Assembly: GCA_014382375.1 (NCBI GenBank)
Contig: JACNJU010000065.1
Location: 1-64,000, forward strand
DNA: 64,000 bases
Source: Rhodospirillaceae bacterium
GTDB taxonomy: Bacteria > Pseudomonadota > Alphaproteobacteria > Rhodospirillales > JABHCV01
Reading direction: 5' to 3'
This document shows positions 1-8,842 of this stretch, in pieces. Within the stretch, counting starts at the first letter, position 1; every line of letters starts with the position of its first letter. The notes under the pieces were generated by a model that did no database searches, had not been told where the DNA came from, and worked only from the letters and a program-made list of their open reading frames with translations. The position numbers were made by a program, and so were the translations under genes.

Positions 1-95
1 ACACGGTGATGCCGCTGTTCAGGCTGGAAGATCACTACATGCCCAGCGCCGGGCGCATCGTCGATGCGGCACGGCAATCGCTAGCCTTTGGATAA
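1..95 (+). CDS. 2-oxoacid dehydrogenase E1 beta subunit, C-terminal end (partial)
   Basis: Only the last 30 or so codons are in the window, in the frame ending with TAA at 93-95. The translated tail (PLFRLEDHYMPSAGRIVDAA) matches the C-terminal end of E1-beta/transketolase-type subunits of pyruvate or branched-chain 2-oxoacid dehydrogenases, which decarboxylate the 2-oxoacid and reductively acylate the E2 lipoyl group. The E2 gene follows nine bases later, which supports the call. Substrate cannot be told from this fragment. Confidence 0.7.
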   Translation, partial: TVMPLFRLEDHYMPSAGRIVDAARQSLAFG

Positions 96-104
96 GGAGT
101 TAAC

Positions 105-1223
105 ATGAGCACCTTCAATCTGCCCGACCTTGGCGAAGGCCTGCAGGATGCCGAGATCGTTGCCTGGCACGTCTCGGTCAACGACAACGTTGTCACCGAT
201 CAGCCGCTGGTCTCGGTCGAAACCGACAAAGCCGTCGTCGAAGTTCCAGCCCCCCATTCAGGCCGTATCGCCCGGCTGTACGGCGAGGCTGGCCAGCGCA
301 TCGGGGTCGATGCCCCCCTCGCCGACATTGAAGAAAACAAGCACAGCGATGGTGGTGCCGTGGTCGGCGATATTTCCGATAATGATACGGCGGCCGAAGC
401 CCTGAACGCCGAGGAAACGGATACGATCAGGACTGCAACCGGCAGGGTCAAGGCGACGCCTGCCGTCCGCGCAGCGGCGCACAAGTTAGGCATTGATCTT
501 GCCATCGTCGAGGGCAGCGGTGCCGATGGTGCGATATCCAGAAAAGATCTTGAACGCGCTGCCAAGGTATTGGCCGTGGCGGCACCGGCCGAACCGCTTA
601 GCGGTGTTCGCCGCGCCATGGCCGAAAAGATGAGCCGAGCCCATGGAGAAGCGGTGCCAGCCTCGATCCATGACGACGCCGACGTCGATGACTGGGTTGG
701 CAAATCCGGTGCCGATGTGATGGTCCGCCTGATCCGTGCTGTGGTCGCCGGTTGCCAGGCCGCCCCCACCCTGAACGCCTGGTTCGACGGGGCCAAACTG
801 GAGCGCCGGTTGCACAAGTCGGTCGACCTGGGCATCGCCGTCAATACCGACGAAGGCTTGTTCGTGCCGACAATGCGGGGCGTCGACAAGCGCAGCGCCA
901 CTGAACTCAGGGAAGGTCTCGAACGGATGAAGGCAGACGTCGTGAAGCGCACCATTCCGCCGGAGGAATTGCGCGGTCAGACGATTACCCTTTCCAATTT
1001 TGGAACCATCGTCGGCAAACATGCGGAAATGGTCGTGATGTCACCGCAGGTAGCCATATTCGGGGCCGGCGTCATCAGCGAGCAGGTCGTCGCCATCGCT
1101 GGTAAGGCGATGGTTCGCCGGATCATGCCGCTGTCATTGACCTTCGATCACCGCGCCGCCACTGGCGGCGAAGCAGGCGCCTTTTTGCAGGCCGCCATTA
1201 TAGATTTGGAAAAACCGGACTGA
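105..1223 (+). CDS. Dihydrolipoamide acyltransferase (E2) of a 2-oxoacid dehydrogenase complex
   Basis: E2 core enzyme that moves the acyl group from E1 to CoA. Residues 1-77 form a lipoyl domain with the swinging-arm lysine at K42 in ETDKA. A peripheral-subunit-binding domain lies near residues 117-153 (ATPAVRAAA...ISRKDLERA). The catalytic domain runs from about 165 to the end and contains the DHR active-site motif near residue 348. The position usually occupied by Asp in DHRxxDG is Thr here (DHRAATGG), a variant I recall from some other E2 proteins. At 372 residues with a single lipoyl domain it is short for the family. It follows E1-beta by nine bases with AAGGAG before the ATG. The amino acid dehydrogenase downstream hints at amino-acid-derived 2-oxoacids, but this is inference. 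Confidence 0.85.
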   Translation: MSTFNLPDLGEGLQDAEIVAWHVSVNDNVVTDQPLVSVETDKAVVEVPAPHSGRIARLYGEAGQRIGVDAPLADIEENKHSDGGAVVGDISDNDTAAEALNAEETDTIRTATGRVKATPAVRAAAHKLGIDLAIVEGSGADGAISRKDLERAAKVLAVAAPAEPLSGVRRAMAEKMSRAHGEAVPASIHDDADVDDWVGKSGADVMVRLIRAVVAGCQAAPTLNAWFDGAKLERRLHKSVDLGIAVNTDEGLFVPTMRGVDKRSATELREGLERMKADVVKRTIPPEELRGQTITLSNFGTIVGKHAEMVVMSPQVAIFGAGVISEQVVAIAGKAMVRRIMPLSLTFDHRAATGGEAGAFLQAAIIDLEKPD

Positions 1224-1251
1224 TCCACCGGAAATGAAAAGGAGCCGGACC

Positions 1252-2364
1252 ATGGATGAAATTTTCAGATTTTCAGACCCCTACGGACCAAAAATGATTG
1301 TCGCCGTACATGACCAAAAAGTCGGATTGAAGGGCGTCGTTGTCGTTGACAATGTCGCCCGTGGTCCTGCCATCGGCGGCACACGAATGGCCCCTGACGT
1401 CAGTGTCGAGGAATGCTTCCGACTGGCCCGCGCCATGACTTTCAAAAACGCCGCCGCCAACCTGCCCCACGGTGGCGCAAAATCCGTCATCGTTGCCAAT
1501 CCGCAAATGTCCATGGACGAAAAGGAAAGGCTGTTCCGCGCCTTTGCCAGGGCGATTAAGGATATCACCGATTACATCCCCGGGCCCGACATGGGCACCA
1601 ATGAGACTTGTATGGCCTGGATCAAGGATGAAATCGGGCGGGCAGTTGGCTTGCCGGAGGCAGACGACGGTATTCCACTGGATGAAATCGGCGCGACGGG
1701 CCTGGGGCTTGTCGCCGCCATCGATGTGGCAAAGAATTACTGCGACCTTGATCTGAAGGGGGCGACTGTCGCTATTCAGGGTTTTGGCTCGGTTGGTCTT
1801 CATACCGCCCGCTTTCTTAAGGAAAAAGGAGCGGTACTGGTTGGGGTTTGCGATCTTGGCGGCACCGTCGTAGATCCGGACGGCCTCGACCTGGATCGAC
1901 TGCTCACCCTTCAGGCCGATGGCAAGAGCGTCATCGAATATGGCGGCAAGGTCGATAACAAGGACGCCATTATCGATGTCCCCTGCGATATCTGGGTTCC
2001 AGCTGCGCGCCCCGATGTCATCACTAAGGATAATGTTGAGCGCCTGAAGACGCGGTTGATCCCGCAAGGCGCCAATATCCCTATGAGCATTGAAATCGAG
2101 AAACAGCTTCATGATCAAGGTGTTTTGATACTGCCCGATTTCATCGCCAATGCCGGTGGCGTCATCTGTGGCGCCGTGGAGTATCGCGGCGGAACCCGCC
2201 AGGAGGCCGAAGCGCTCATTGAAAAAACGATTTCAGAAAATACCCGTACGATTCTTGACACAATGCGGAAAGACGGGGTTTTGCCACGCCAAGCGGCAGT
2301 CATCCTGGCACGGGAAAGATTGTTGGACTTCATGGATGCATCGGATTTTAACCGGGCAGCGTGA
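1252..2364 (+). CDS. Glu/Leu/Phe/Val dehydrogenase
   Basis: NAD(P)-dependent oxidative deamination of an amino acid to its 2-oxoacid and ammonia. The N-terminal domain carries the substrate and catalytic lysines in FKNAAANLPHGGAKS and the GPDMGTNE segment that holds the catalytic Asp. The C-terminal half is a Rossmann domain with GFGSVG around residue 180. The 370-residue length resembles leucine dehydrogenases, whereas the GPDMGTNE motif is closer to glutamate dehydrogenases, so substrate is open. I chose ATG 1252 over an in-frame ATG at 1234 because AAAAGGAG at 1237-1244 is well placed for 1252. Lying just behind E1-beta and E2, it could feed that complex with branched-chain 2-oxoacids (inference). 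Confidence 0.85.
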   Translation: MDEIFRFSDPYGPKMIVAVHDQKVGLKGVVVVDNVARGPAIGGTRMAPDVSVEECFRLARAMTFKNAAANLPHGGAKSVIVANPQMSMDEKERLFRAFARAIKDITDYIPGPDMGTNETCMAWIKDEIGRAVGLPEADDGIPLDEIGATGLGLVAAIDVAKNYCDLDLKGATVAIQGFGSVGLHTARFLKEKGAVLVGVCDLGGTVVDPDGLDLDRLLTLQADGKSVIEYGGKVDNKDAIIDVPCDIWVPAARPDVITKDNVERLKTRLIPQGANIPMSIEIEKQLHDQGVLILPDFIANAGGVICGAVEYRGGTRQEAEALIEKTISENTRTILDTMRKDGVLPRQAAVILARERLLDFMDASDFNRAA

Positions 2365-2387
2365 AATTTAGTCTGAAAAGCTCCTGC

Positions 2388-2963
2388 TCAGGCGTGGCCG
2401 GCGGTGTCTGAGAGCATTCGCGGATCAATGCCTATTTTGGCCATGGCCTGCGACCACTTGCGATCCAGATCATCACCGAAGACCAGATCATCGTCAGCAT
2501 CGACGTTGAGCCAGCCGTTATTGAGAATTTCCGTATCCAGTTGATCTGGTCCCCAACCGGCATAGCCAAGGGCCAGCAAACAGCGGCGCGGGCCGAAGCC
2601 ATCGGCAATGGCGCGCAGGATGTCCAGGGTCGCCGTCAACGCCGTTGCTTCATCGACAACCAGTGTCGCCTCGCGAATGTAATCGGGACTGTGCAAAACA
2701 AAACCCCGCGATACCTCGACAGGGCCGCCGCACTGGATATCGATGCGGTTCGTACCGCTGCATTCGGAAACGCCCAGTTGTTCGAGAAGGTCCGGGAAGG
2801 AGATGGCGTTGAAAGGTTTGTTGACGATCAGGCCCATGGCCCCGTCTGAACTGTGGGCGCAAACATAAATGACCGATTTTTCAAAGCGCGGATCGGACAT
2901 GCCCGGCATGGCAACGAGAAGCTGCCCGGAAAGTGAATTTTCTATGTCCTCGCGATACGCCAT
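2388..2963 (-). CDS. UPF0301 (YqgE/AlgH family) protein
   Basis: A 191-residue protein with the family signature: N-terminal LSGQLLVAMPGM, then SVIYVCAHSSDGAMGLIVN, a central GGPV segment, and a C-terminal LGYAGWGPDQLDTE block. No biochemical function is established for the family; AlgH was named for an effect on alginate regulation in Pseudomonas. The start at 2963 is chosen over an upstream one at 3056 because GAAAGAG lies just before it and family members begin near this residue. It is divergent from the ScsB/DsbD-like gene and convergent with the amino acid dehydrogenase. Confidence 0.88.
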   Translation of the reverse strand: MAYREDIENSLSGQLLVAMPGMSDPRFEKSVIYVCAHSSDGAMGLIVNKPFNAISFPDLLEQLGVSECSGTNRIDIQCGGPVEVSRGFVLHSPDYIREATLVVDEATALTATLDILRAIADGFGPRRCLLALGYAGWGPDQLDTEILNNGWLNVDADDDLVFGDDLDRKWSQAMAKIGIDPRMLSDTAGHA

Positions 2964-3181
2964 GTGATCTCTTTCAAGTCGGTCCTTGCCGCCCCGAAGC
3001 ATCCATAATGCCACAAAAAATAGGCTTAAACAAAACACTTCGATACAAAAGACCAATGCCTTAAGTCATAATTTGGTCACAAAACCCTCATATATCAAGG
3101 GATAATCTGCCCTCTCAACAGTTTGTGAGTAAAACCATCTTTCCCTTCGCTAAAGCGCAAAAAAGGGTATCATCCGCGGCT

Positions 3182-5311
3182 ATGAAATTGCTTTCCCTGG
3201 TTTCCCGATTCGCCGCCCTGGCGCTGATCCTGTCCCTGTTCGCCGTCATTCCGGCGGCAGCCCAAAGCGTGCTGGCCTCATCACAGACCATTAAAACAGA
3301 TCACACGACCCTGCGACTGATTGCCGCTCACGAAGGCGTCGGCAATGCCGCAAGTCTGAAACTGGGCCTTCACTTTACCTTGAAGCCGGGCTGGAAAGTC
3401 TACTGGCGCAGCCCCGGCGACGCGGGCTATCCACCGAGCATCGACTGGACGGGATCGGACAATGTTGCAAATACGGAAATGCTGTGGCCGGTGCCCCATC
3501 GCTTTTCCGTGCTTGGCCTTCAAACGCTGGGTTACAAGGATGAGATCGTCTATCCGATCACCCTGACCCCGACACATCCCGGCCAGCCCGTAAGCGCCGT
3601 CGCCAACGTCGATTATCTGACCTGCAACGACATCTGCGTCCCTTATCAGGCAAAACTGAACCTCGCCTTACCGGCAGCACCGGCGAGCCCCAGCCGCTTC
3701 GCCCACCTGATCAACCGGTTTGAAGTACAGGTGCCGGGCGACGGTGCCGCCCACGGCCTGTCACTGGATAAACTTGAGGTGCTCGGTCAGGGCAAGGAAA
3801 CCCTGCTGCGTCTCAGCCTTAGCGCCAGAACGCCGCTTGTTGAACCGGACGCCTTTTTTGAAGGCCCCGATATCCTTGCCTTTGACAAACCGGCAGTCCG
3901 CCTGACCAACAACGCGCGTGGCGCTGTGTTAACGGCAAAAGTCTGGGGAGTTGAAGACCTTGCGGCACCGGGTTTGCTGGATATGAAGATCGGGGTGACG
4001 CTCAGTGATGGCGAGCGCTCCGCGATGCGCACCCTTGGCGTGGTTCAGGGGACCGGCAGCGCCGCCGCAGCGACCGACTTGTCACTGCCCGTTATTCTGG
4101 CGCTGGCCATTCTTGGTGGCCTGATCCTCAACCTGATGCCCTGCGTGCTGCCGGTGCTGTCGATCAAGTTGCTCAGCATCGTTGGCCATGGCGGCGGTGA
4201 GCGGCGAAAAGTTCAAGCCAGTTTTATCGCTTCTGCCGCCGGTATCGTGTTTGCCTTCCTGGGCTTGGCGGCGGCCCTTGTGACTTTGAAAAGCGCCGGG
4301 ATGACCATCGGCTGGGGAATACAGTTCCAGCAACCCTGGTTCCTGATCGCCATGACCCTGATTATCACCCTTTTCGCCTGCAATCTGTGGGGACTGTTTG
4401 AATTTCGTCTGCCCGGCTGGCTTGCTGACATGGGCGCACGCACCGCCCATGTTCACGGTATGGGCGGGCATTTCCTGACCGGTTGCTTCGCGACGTTGCT
4501 GGCGACGCCGTGTTCGGCGCCGTTCCTGGGCACCGCCATCGGCTTCGCGCTGGCCCGCGAGGCGGGTGATATTTTTGCCGTCTTTACCGCCCTGGGATTT
4601 GGACTTGCCACACCTTATCTGCTGATCGCCCTGATGCCGGGACTGGCGACCAGATTACCCAAACCCGGCCCCTGGATGGTCACTTTGCGCAAAATTATGG
4701 GTTTTGCCCTGGCCGCCACAGGGCTTTGGCTGGTCAGCGTTCTTTCCGGGGTGATCGGCCTGAATGGCAGCGCCATCGTCGGCTTGTTGATGGTCGGCGT
4801 CATCGCCGTTGTTTTCCTGGGCACCCGCCTGAACAGGTTGTGGCAAATCGGCGGTGCCGGGGTAATGGTGATGGCGTTGCTCGCCTTCGCCGCCCCGACC
4901 CTGATCCCCAATACGGCACCGGGGGCGCGGATGCTTGACAAAGACCCGCGCTTTATCGGCCTGTGGCAACCTTTCGATGCGGTGGCCATTCCAGGACTGG
5001 TCAGTGAAGGCAAAACGGTGTTCGTCGATGTTACCGCTGACTGGTGCCTGACCTGTCAGGTCAACAAGGCTTTCGTGCTGGCCAAGGATGATATGGTGAA
5101 GCGGCTGGGGGCGGATAACGTGGTCGCCATGCAGGCCGACTGGACCCTTCCCGATGACGCCATAGCGGCCTATCTGGCGACCTTCGGGCGCTACGGTATT
5201 CCGTTCAACGCCGTCTACGGTCCGGGCCTGCCCGGCGGCCTTGCCCTGCCTGAATTGTTGACCCGCGATATCGTCACAGAAGGCCTCGACAGAGCCGCCG
5301 ACAACAAGTAA
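3182..5311 (+). CDS. ScsB/DsbD-type thiol:disulfide reductase, membrane electron conduit
   Basis: Transfers reducing power from cytoplasmic thioredoxin across the membrane to periplasmic thiol proteins. From ATG 3182 (709 residues) the order is: signal peptide (1-29, ending AAAQS); periplasmic DsbD-alpha-like region with a Cys pair near 148/152 (CNDIC); a multi-pass core with membrane cysteines near 321 (NLMPC) and 443 (ATPCS); and a C-terminal thioredoxin-like domain with CLTC at about 622-625. A GTG at 3125 would add 19 residues before the signal peptide and is less likely. The periplasmic domain resembles ScsB more than classical DsbD. A peroxiredoxin gene follows after 36 bases, so it may belong to the same oxidative-stress unit. 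Confidence 0.9.
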   Translation: MKLLSLVSRFAALALILSLFAVIPAAAQSVLASSQTIKTDHTTLRLIAAHEGVGNAASLKLGLHFTLKPGWKVYWRSPGDAGYPPSIDWTGSDNVANTEMLWPVPHRFSVLGLQTLGYKDEIVYPITLTPTHPGQPVSAVANVDYLTCNDICVPYQAKLNLALPAAPASPSRFAHLINRFEVQVPGDGAAHGLSLDKLEVLGQGKETLLRLSLSARTPLVEPDAFFEGPDILAFDKPAVRLTNNARGAVLTAKVWGVEDLAAPGLLDMKIGVTLSDGERSAMRTLGVVQGTGSAAAATDLSLPVILALAILGGLILNLMPCVLPVLSIKLLSIVGHGGGERRKVQASFIASAAGIVFAFLGLAAALVTLKSAGMTIGWGIQFQQPWFLIAMTLIITLFACNLWGLFEFRLPGWLADMGARTAHVHGMGGHFLTGCFATLLATPCSAPFLGTAIGFALAREAGDIFAVFTALGFGLATPYLLIALMPGLATRLPKPGPWMVTLRKIMGFALAATGLWLVSVLSGVIGLNGSAIVGLLMVGVIAVVFLGTRLNRLWQIGGAGVMVMALLAFAAPTLIPNTAPGARMLDKDPRFIGLWQPFDAVAIPGLVSEGKTVFVDVTADWCLTCQVNKAFVLAKDDMVKRLGADNVVAMQADWTLPDDAIAAYLATFGRYGIPFNAVYGPGLPGGLALPELLTRDIVTEGLDRAADNK

Positions 5312-5347
5312 AAAGATTAAGAATCATTTTAAAAAGGCAAGCGAGCA

Positions 5348-5830
5348 ATGACCATTAAAGCAGGCGATAAAATTCCTTCGGCGACACTTTACGTAATGAC
5401 CGACGACGGCCCGGACGGCCTCTCCACCGATGCGCTGTTCGGCGGTAAGAAAGTCGCCATGTTTGGTCTTCCCGGCGCTTTCACGCCAACCTGTTCGGCC
5501 CAACATGTGCCGAGCTACCTGAGCAACGCGGCAGCCCTTAAGGCAAAAGGCGTCGATACCATCGTCTGCCTGTCCGTCAACGACGCCTTCGTAATGGGCG
5601 CCTGGGGCAAGGATCAGGGCGTTGGCGACGCCATCGTCATGGCCGGCGACGGGTCGGCATTATTTTCCAAGGCAATGGGCCTGGACATGGACCTGACCGA
5701 ACGTGGCATGGGGGTGCGCTGCCAGCGCTTCTCGATGATTGTCGATGACGGCGTTGTCACGGTGCTCAACCACGAAGCCCCCGGCGAATACCGGGTCAGC
5801 AGCGCCGAGGTTATGCTGGAGCAGCTTTAG
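5348..5830 (+). CDS. Peroxiredoxin, Prx5 type
   Basis: Thiol peroxidase reducing hydrogen peroxide and organic hydroperoxides. The 160-residue protein has the Prx5 active site PGAFTPTCS with the peroxidatic cysteine at C49. Further family marks are the central SVNDAFVMGAWGK segment and the RCQRFSMIVDDG region. No glutaredoxin domain is fused. It lies 36 bases behind the ScsB/DsbD-like reductase, whose substrates include periplasmic redox proteins, but this peroxiredoxin has no signal peptide and should be cytoplasmic. Confidence 0.92.
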   Translation: MTIKAGDKIPSATLYVMTDDGPDGLSTDALFGGKKVAMFGLPGAFTPTCSAQHVPSYLSNAAALKAKGVDTIVCLSVNDAFVMGAWGKDQGVGDAIVMAGDGSALFSKAMGLDMDLTERGMGVRCQRFSMIVDDGVVTVLNHEAPGEYRVSSAEVMLEQL

Positions 5831-5833
5831 GCT

Positions 5834-6025
5834 CTAGACGCTACAGCTCATATCCTGGCCGCAGCACATGGGGGATTTGATCTTGCCGTGATCGTTGGGG
5901 CATTTGGAAACCTGAACTTCGGCCCCGTCGGGCAGGGTCAGGGTATCGTTTACCAAAGGTGCATCACATTTGCCGCAGCTGGCATTGACACTCATCCCGC
6001 ATTTTTCACATTCGTAGGTGGCCAT
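5834..6025 (-). CDS. Small zinc-ribbon protein
   Basis: A 63-residue protein with four cysteine pairs: CEKC and CGKC near the N-terminus, an isolated Cys in SKCPNDHG, and CC/C near the C-terminus (PMCCGQDMSC). This suggests one or two zinc-ribbon knuckles, perhaps rubredoxin-like. It is convergent with the peroxiredoxin gene with a three-base gap. I do not recognise a function. It could be a small metal-binding regulator or carrier, but nothing in the sequence decides that. Confidence 0.7.
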   Translation of the reverse strand: MATYECEKCGMSVNASCGKCDAPLVNDTLTLPDGAEVQVSKCPNDHGKIKSPMCCGQDMSCSV

Positions 6026-6149
6026 TGTTAATTTCCCTGTTCTGATTGTTGATTGTTTTTGCCTGCCATCAATATATGGACCCGCCGAACACTGTTCAAG
6101 CGCCTTTAAGGGACCGAAAACGCGAGAATTTCTTTCCGGAAGATGTTCA

Positions 6150-6836
6150 TCACGCGGTCACATGCCGGGCAAGAGCCGAAGGCGTTTGGCAGCCGACAAT
6201 CGCTGGTGCCTGATGAACCAATTCATCATTCTTCAAGGCATCGACCATGAACAAGGCAAAATCCACTCTGCGCGTAATGTTACTTTTCAGGACAGCATCA
6301 CCGACGTGCCGGCTCCATACGGGCAGACCCTGACTTTCACCTTCCTCAAGGTCACTTCCGCGCACGACAGTCCAGCGCCTGTCACTCTCGAATACGCGCC
6401 GACATGCCTCCACCTGATCATCAATGTCGACGACGCGAATCAACCGGGCAACCCAGCCCGCCACCTTCAATAGCCATTTTAACGACCGTGAATAGACATC
6501 CTGACCATCACGGGTGATGTGCCAACCGCAAGAAAAGACCAGCCTTGCATGGTGCGGGGCAAAATCAAGAACCGCCTGGGCGGTTCCGGATGAATAATTG
6601 TGAACGCCCCATGGGACAAGCACGCTCAGGACACCGTCACATCCCGAAACCGCCTTCTCAATCACCCGGCGATCATTGGTTGGCCCGGGAACAATGGTGA
6701 TGCGGTCTCCAAAAGAGCTCAGCTTCCCGACACTCTTCTCTCGGCAGACTCCAACCACCTCGTATCCACGCTCCAGGGCGTGGCTCACCATGTACCGCCC
6801 CAGCTTTCCCGAAGCCCCGACAATACAAACCTTCAT
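6150..6836 (-). CDS. NAD(P)-binding NmrA/SDR-like protein
   Basis: Extended-SDR-type Rossmann protein of 228 residues beginning with the dinucleotide motif VGASGKLGRYM at residues 5-15. It lacks a clear YxxxK active site, as in NmrA-like proteins that sense or reduce with NAD(P)H. It is the last gene of a leftward cluster with a second NmrA-like reductase and a DUF4345 protein, all divergent from a TetR regulator. Substrate unknown; a TetR-controlled detoxification or redox-sensing unit is plausible. Confidence 0.75.
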   Translation of the reverse strand: MKVCIVGASGKLGRYMVSHALERGYEVVGVCREKSVGKLSSFGDRITIVPGPTNDRRVIEKAVSGCDGVLSVLVPWGVHNYSSGTAQAVLDFAPHHARLVFSCGWHITRDGQDVYSRSLKWLLKVAGWVARLIRVVDIDDQVEACRRVFESDRRWTVVRGSDLEEGESQGLPVWSRHVGDAVLKSNITRRVDFALFMVDALKNDELVHQAPAIVGCQTPSALARHVTA

Positions 6837-6883
6837 GGATACTCCCTCCTACGGGCTAGGTGTTGAAACCGCCATACCGACAA

Positions 6884-7717
6884 TCAAGCGGCCCATGCAC
6901 CTGTTTCAGCTACATCACGGGCGTAATCTGTGAAGTCCTTTGGCGAACGGCCCAGGACACGTTGAATACCGTCTTTCACATATTCATTACGGCCATCCAG
7001 GACGGTCGTAAACAGGTACATGATCAGCCAGACCGTATCTTCCGGAAGCTGATGGTCGACCAGGAGTTCCTTGTACGCCTCATGGGAGACCTCGATGAGC
7101 TGGATGTCCCGACCGCAAGCGGCACTGATTTCCCTGACCCCATCGGCGAAGGTCATCAGGCGTGATCCCGTCACCTCATACAGTTGGCCTATATGATGAT
7201 CGTCCAGCAGGGTTTCGACAACCACGTCGGCAATGTCGTCCGCATCGACGAACGGTTCTTTTGTCGTGACTGCCGGTAGCACAACCTGACCCGCGAGGAC
7301 ACCATCCATCAGGAAACTCTCGCTGAAGTTCTGGGCAAACCAGCCCGCCCGGACGATTGTCCAGTCTGCACCGCTGTGCTGCAGGACTTGTTCGGCGCGC
7401 TGGGCCTCCTCTTCACCGCGTCCCGACAACAAAACGAAGCGGGCGATACCCGCCGCCATCGCCAACTCAACAAACTGCTTTACGGTCTCGACCGCACCCG
7501 GAACGGCAAGGTCCGGTTGGTAAGTGATATAAACTGAGCCAACGCCCTGCAACACGTCTGCCCAGGTCTCGCGATCATTCCAGTCAAAACCTGGAACTGT
7601 TGAGCGTGAAACGGCCCGCACTTCCTGTCCCCGGCCTTGCAGGCGCTCAACCACTCGACGCCCGGTCTTGCCTTTACCGCCGAGTACGAGGATCGGTTTT
7701 TTTGTAGCATTTTTCAT
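6884..7717 (-). CDS. NmrA-like NAD(P)H-binding reductase
   Basis: A 277-residue NmrA/QOR2-like protein. The N-terminal motif VLGGKGKTGRRVV binds NAD(P). The segment LLSGRGEEEAQRAEQVL and the later VRAGWFAQNFSES are typical of the quinone-oxidoreductase-like NmrA group. It starts four bases inside the end of the DUF4345 gene (ATGA overlap at 7714-7717), so the two are translationally coupled. The exact substrate is not visible. Confidence 0.82.
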   Translation of the reverse strand: MKNATKKPILVLGGKGKTGRRVVERLQGRGQEVRAVSRSTVPGFDWNDRETWADVLQGVGSVYITYQPDLAVPGAVETVKQFVELAMAAGIARFVLLSGRGEEEAQRAEQVLQHSGADWTIVRAGWFAQNFSESFLMDGVLAGQVVLPAVTTKEPFVDADDIADVVVETLLDDHHIGQLYEVTGSRLMTFADGVREISAACGRDIQLIEVSHEAYKELLVDHQLPEDTVWLIMYLFTTVLDGRNEYVKDGIQRVLGRSPKDFTDYARDVAETGAWAA

Positions 7718-8157
7718 TGTTCTTTCCTTTTCATGTTGAATGTTAAAAGTTCTCTCGCCCTGTTTTGTTTCCTTTGAAAACTCAACAGCGCGAAAAGGCT
7801 TATTAATCCGATGATGATTTCACAGGCCATGGCGGCGATAACCGTGTTGTTGGGAACACCGTCAACCATCACACCAACAAGGCGTGAAGCCCCGTACGAA
7901 AGATAAAACAGGCAAGATAACAAGATTGACGTCTGGGTGATTTTTTGAACAAAAGCACCCGACACAATGATGATTCCCGCTGCCAGTAATGCACCTCCGG
8001 GGGCTCTGATCTCGCTTAACAGATTCACATCATCCGCAAGACTGATGCCTGAAGATGCCTGAAATTCTACAGGTGTGAATAAAAGAGCGCCGCCAATAGC
8101 GATTCCAATAAGGCCTGAGACGATCAGGAACACTCTCGTCGATAATGAAATTTTCAT
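7714..8157 (-). CDS. DUF4345 family membrane protein
   Basis: A 147-residue integral membrane protein with about four hydrophobic segments, the first at residues 8-28. The sequence SEIRAPGGALLAAG is typical of DUF4345/DoxX-like small membrane proteins of unknown function. It is the first gene of the leftward cluster facing the TetR gene, with AAAAGGAACGGG ahead of its ATG. The tandem TetR operator lies 40-70 bases upstream, so it is probably the main controlled target. Confidence 0.75.
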   Translation of the reverse strand: MKISLSTRVFLIVSGLIGIAIGGALLFTPVEFQASSGISLADDVNLLSEIRAPGGALLAAGIIIVSGAFVQKITQTSILLSCLFYLSYGASRLVGVMVDGVPNNTVIAAMACEIIIGLISLFALLSFQRKQNRARELLTFNMKRKEQ

Positions 8158-8196
8158 ATCCCGTTCCTTTTAAATTATTGCGTTTTCGATATTTGC

Positions 8197-8226
8197 TTGA
8201 CACGGTGTCAATTGACAGGGTGACAA
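8197..8226. promoter_or_regulatory. Tandem TetR-type operator
   Basis: Two 15-base sites abut without a gap: TTGACACGGTGTCAA (8197-8211), a perfect palindrome around CGG, and TTGACAGGGTGACAA (8212-8226), which deviates at one position. They lie in the 85-base divergent region between the DUF4345 and TetR genes. Each site contains a TTGACA, so binding would block -35 elements in one or both directions. Direct autoregulation by the adjacent TetR protein is inference. Confidence 0.7.
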
Positions 8227-8242
8227 ATACGAGTTACTTTAC

Positions 8243-8842
8243 ATGATGTCAAGCAGTATTAACGAAACACGAAAACGCATTTTGAACGCCGCCTGGAAAC
8301 TGCTTGAGGCAGGACAGGGCAGCGGCGTCAGAATGAGCGATATTGCGAAAACCGCAGGCATTAGCCGTCAGGCGGTTTATCTTCATTTTCCGAACCGCGC
8401 CGAATTGCTGACGGCGACAACCCGCTATCTGGATGAAATCAACAACGCTGACGAGAGGCTCCTGGCCAGTCGGAATGCAGCCACCGGCCCGGAGCGGCTG
8501 GATGCCTTCATTGAAGCCTGGGGCAACTACATTCCCGAGATTCACGGTGTCGCCAGGGCTCTCATTGCCATGGAGGATACCGACGAGGCCGCAAAGCTGG
8601 CCTGGGCTGACCGCAAGGCGGCCATTCGCCACGGCTGCCAGGCCGCGATCAAGGCGCTTAAAAGTGATGGTGTGCTGTCACAAGAGCACTCTGTCAAAGA
8701 GGCGACCGACATTCTTTGGTCAATTCTATCAGTACAGACCTGGGAGAATCTGACTCAGGATTGCGGGTGGTCGCAACGCCAGTATGTGAAAAAGATGAAG
8801 GCGCTGGCAAACAAGATGCTGGTCGCCTACTCACCCCGATAA
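8243..8842 (+). CDS. TetR/AcrR family transcriptional regulator
   Basis: A 199-residue one-component repressor. The N-terminal helix-turn-helix spans about residues 10-55 ([13 protein letters not shown], then [25 protein letters not shown]). The rest is a ligand-binding domain without a recognisable ligand signature. Two ATG codons (8243 and 8246) are possible. It is divergent from the DUF4345/NmrA cluster and likely controls it through the tandem palindromes at 8197-8226. Its 3' end overlaps the convergent rnhA by 16 bases. Confidence 0.9.
   Translation: MMSSSINETRKRILNAAWKLLEAGQGSGVRMSDIAKTAGISRQAVYLHFPNRAELLTATTRYLDEINNADERLLASRNAATGPERLDAFIEAWGNYIPEIHGVARALIAMEDTDEAAKLAWADRKAAIRHGCQAAIKALKSDGVLSQEHSVKEATDILWSILSVQTWENLTQDCGWSQRQYVKKMKALANKMLVAYSPR

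Noticed and set aside
486-1022. An antisense frame opposite the E2 gene
   Set aside because: No ribosome site or recognisable domain; it mirrors the codon pattern of the E2 coding strand.
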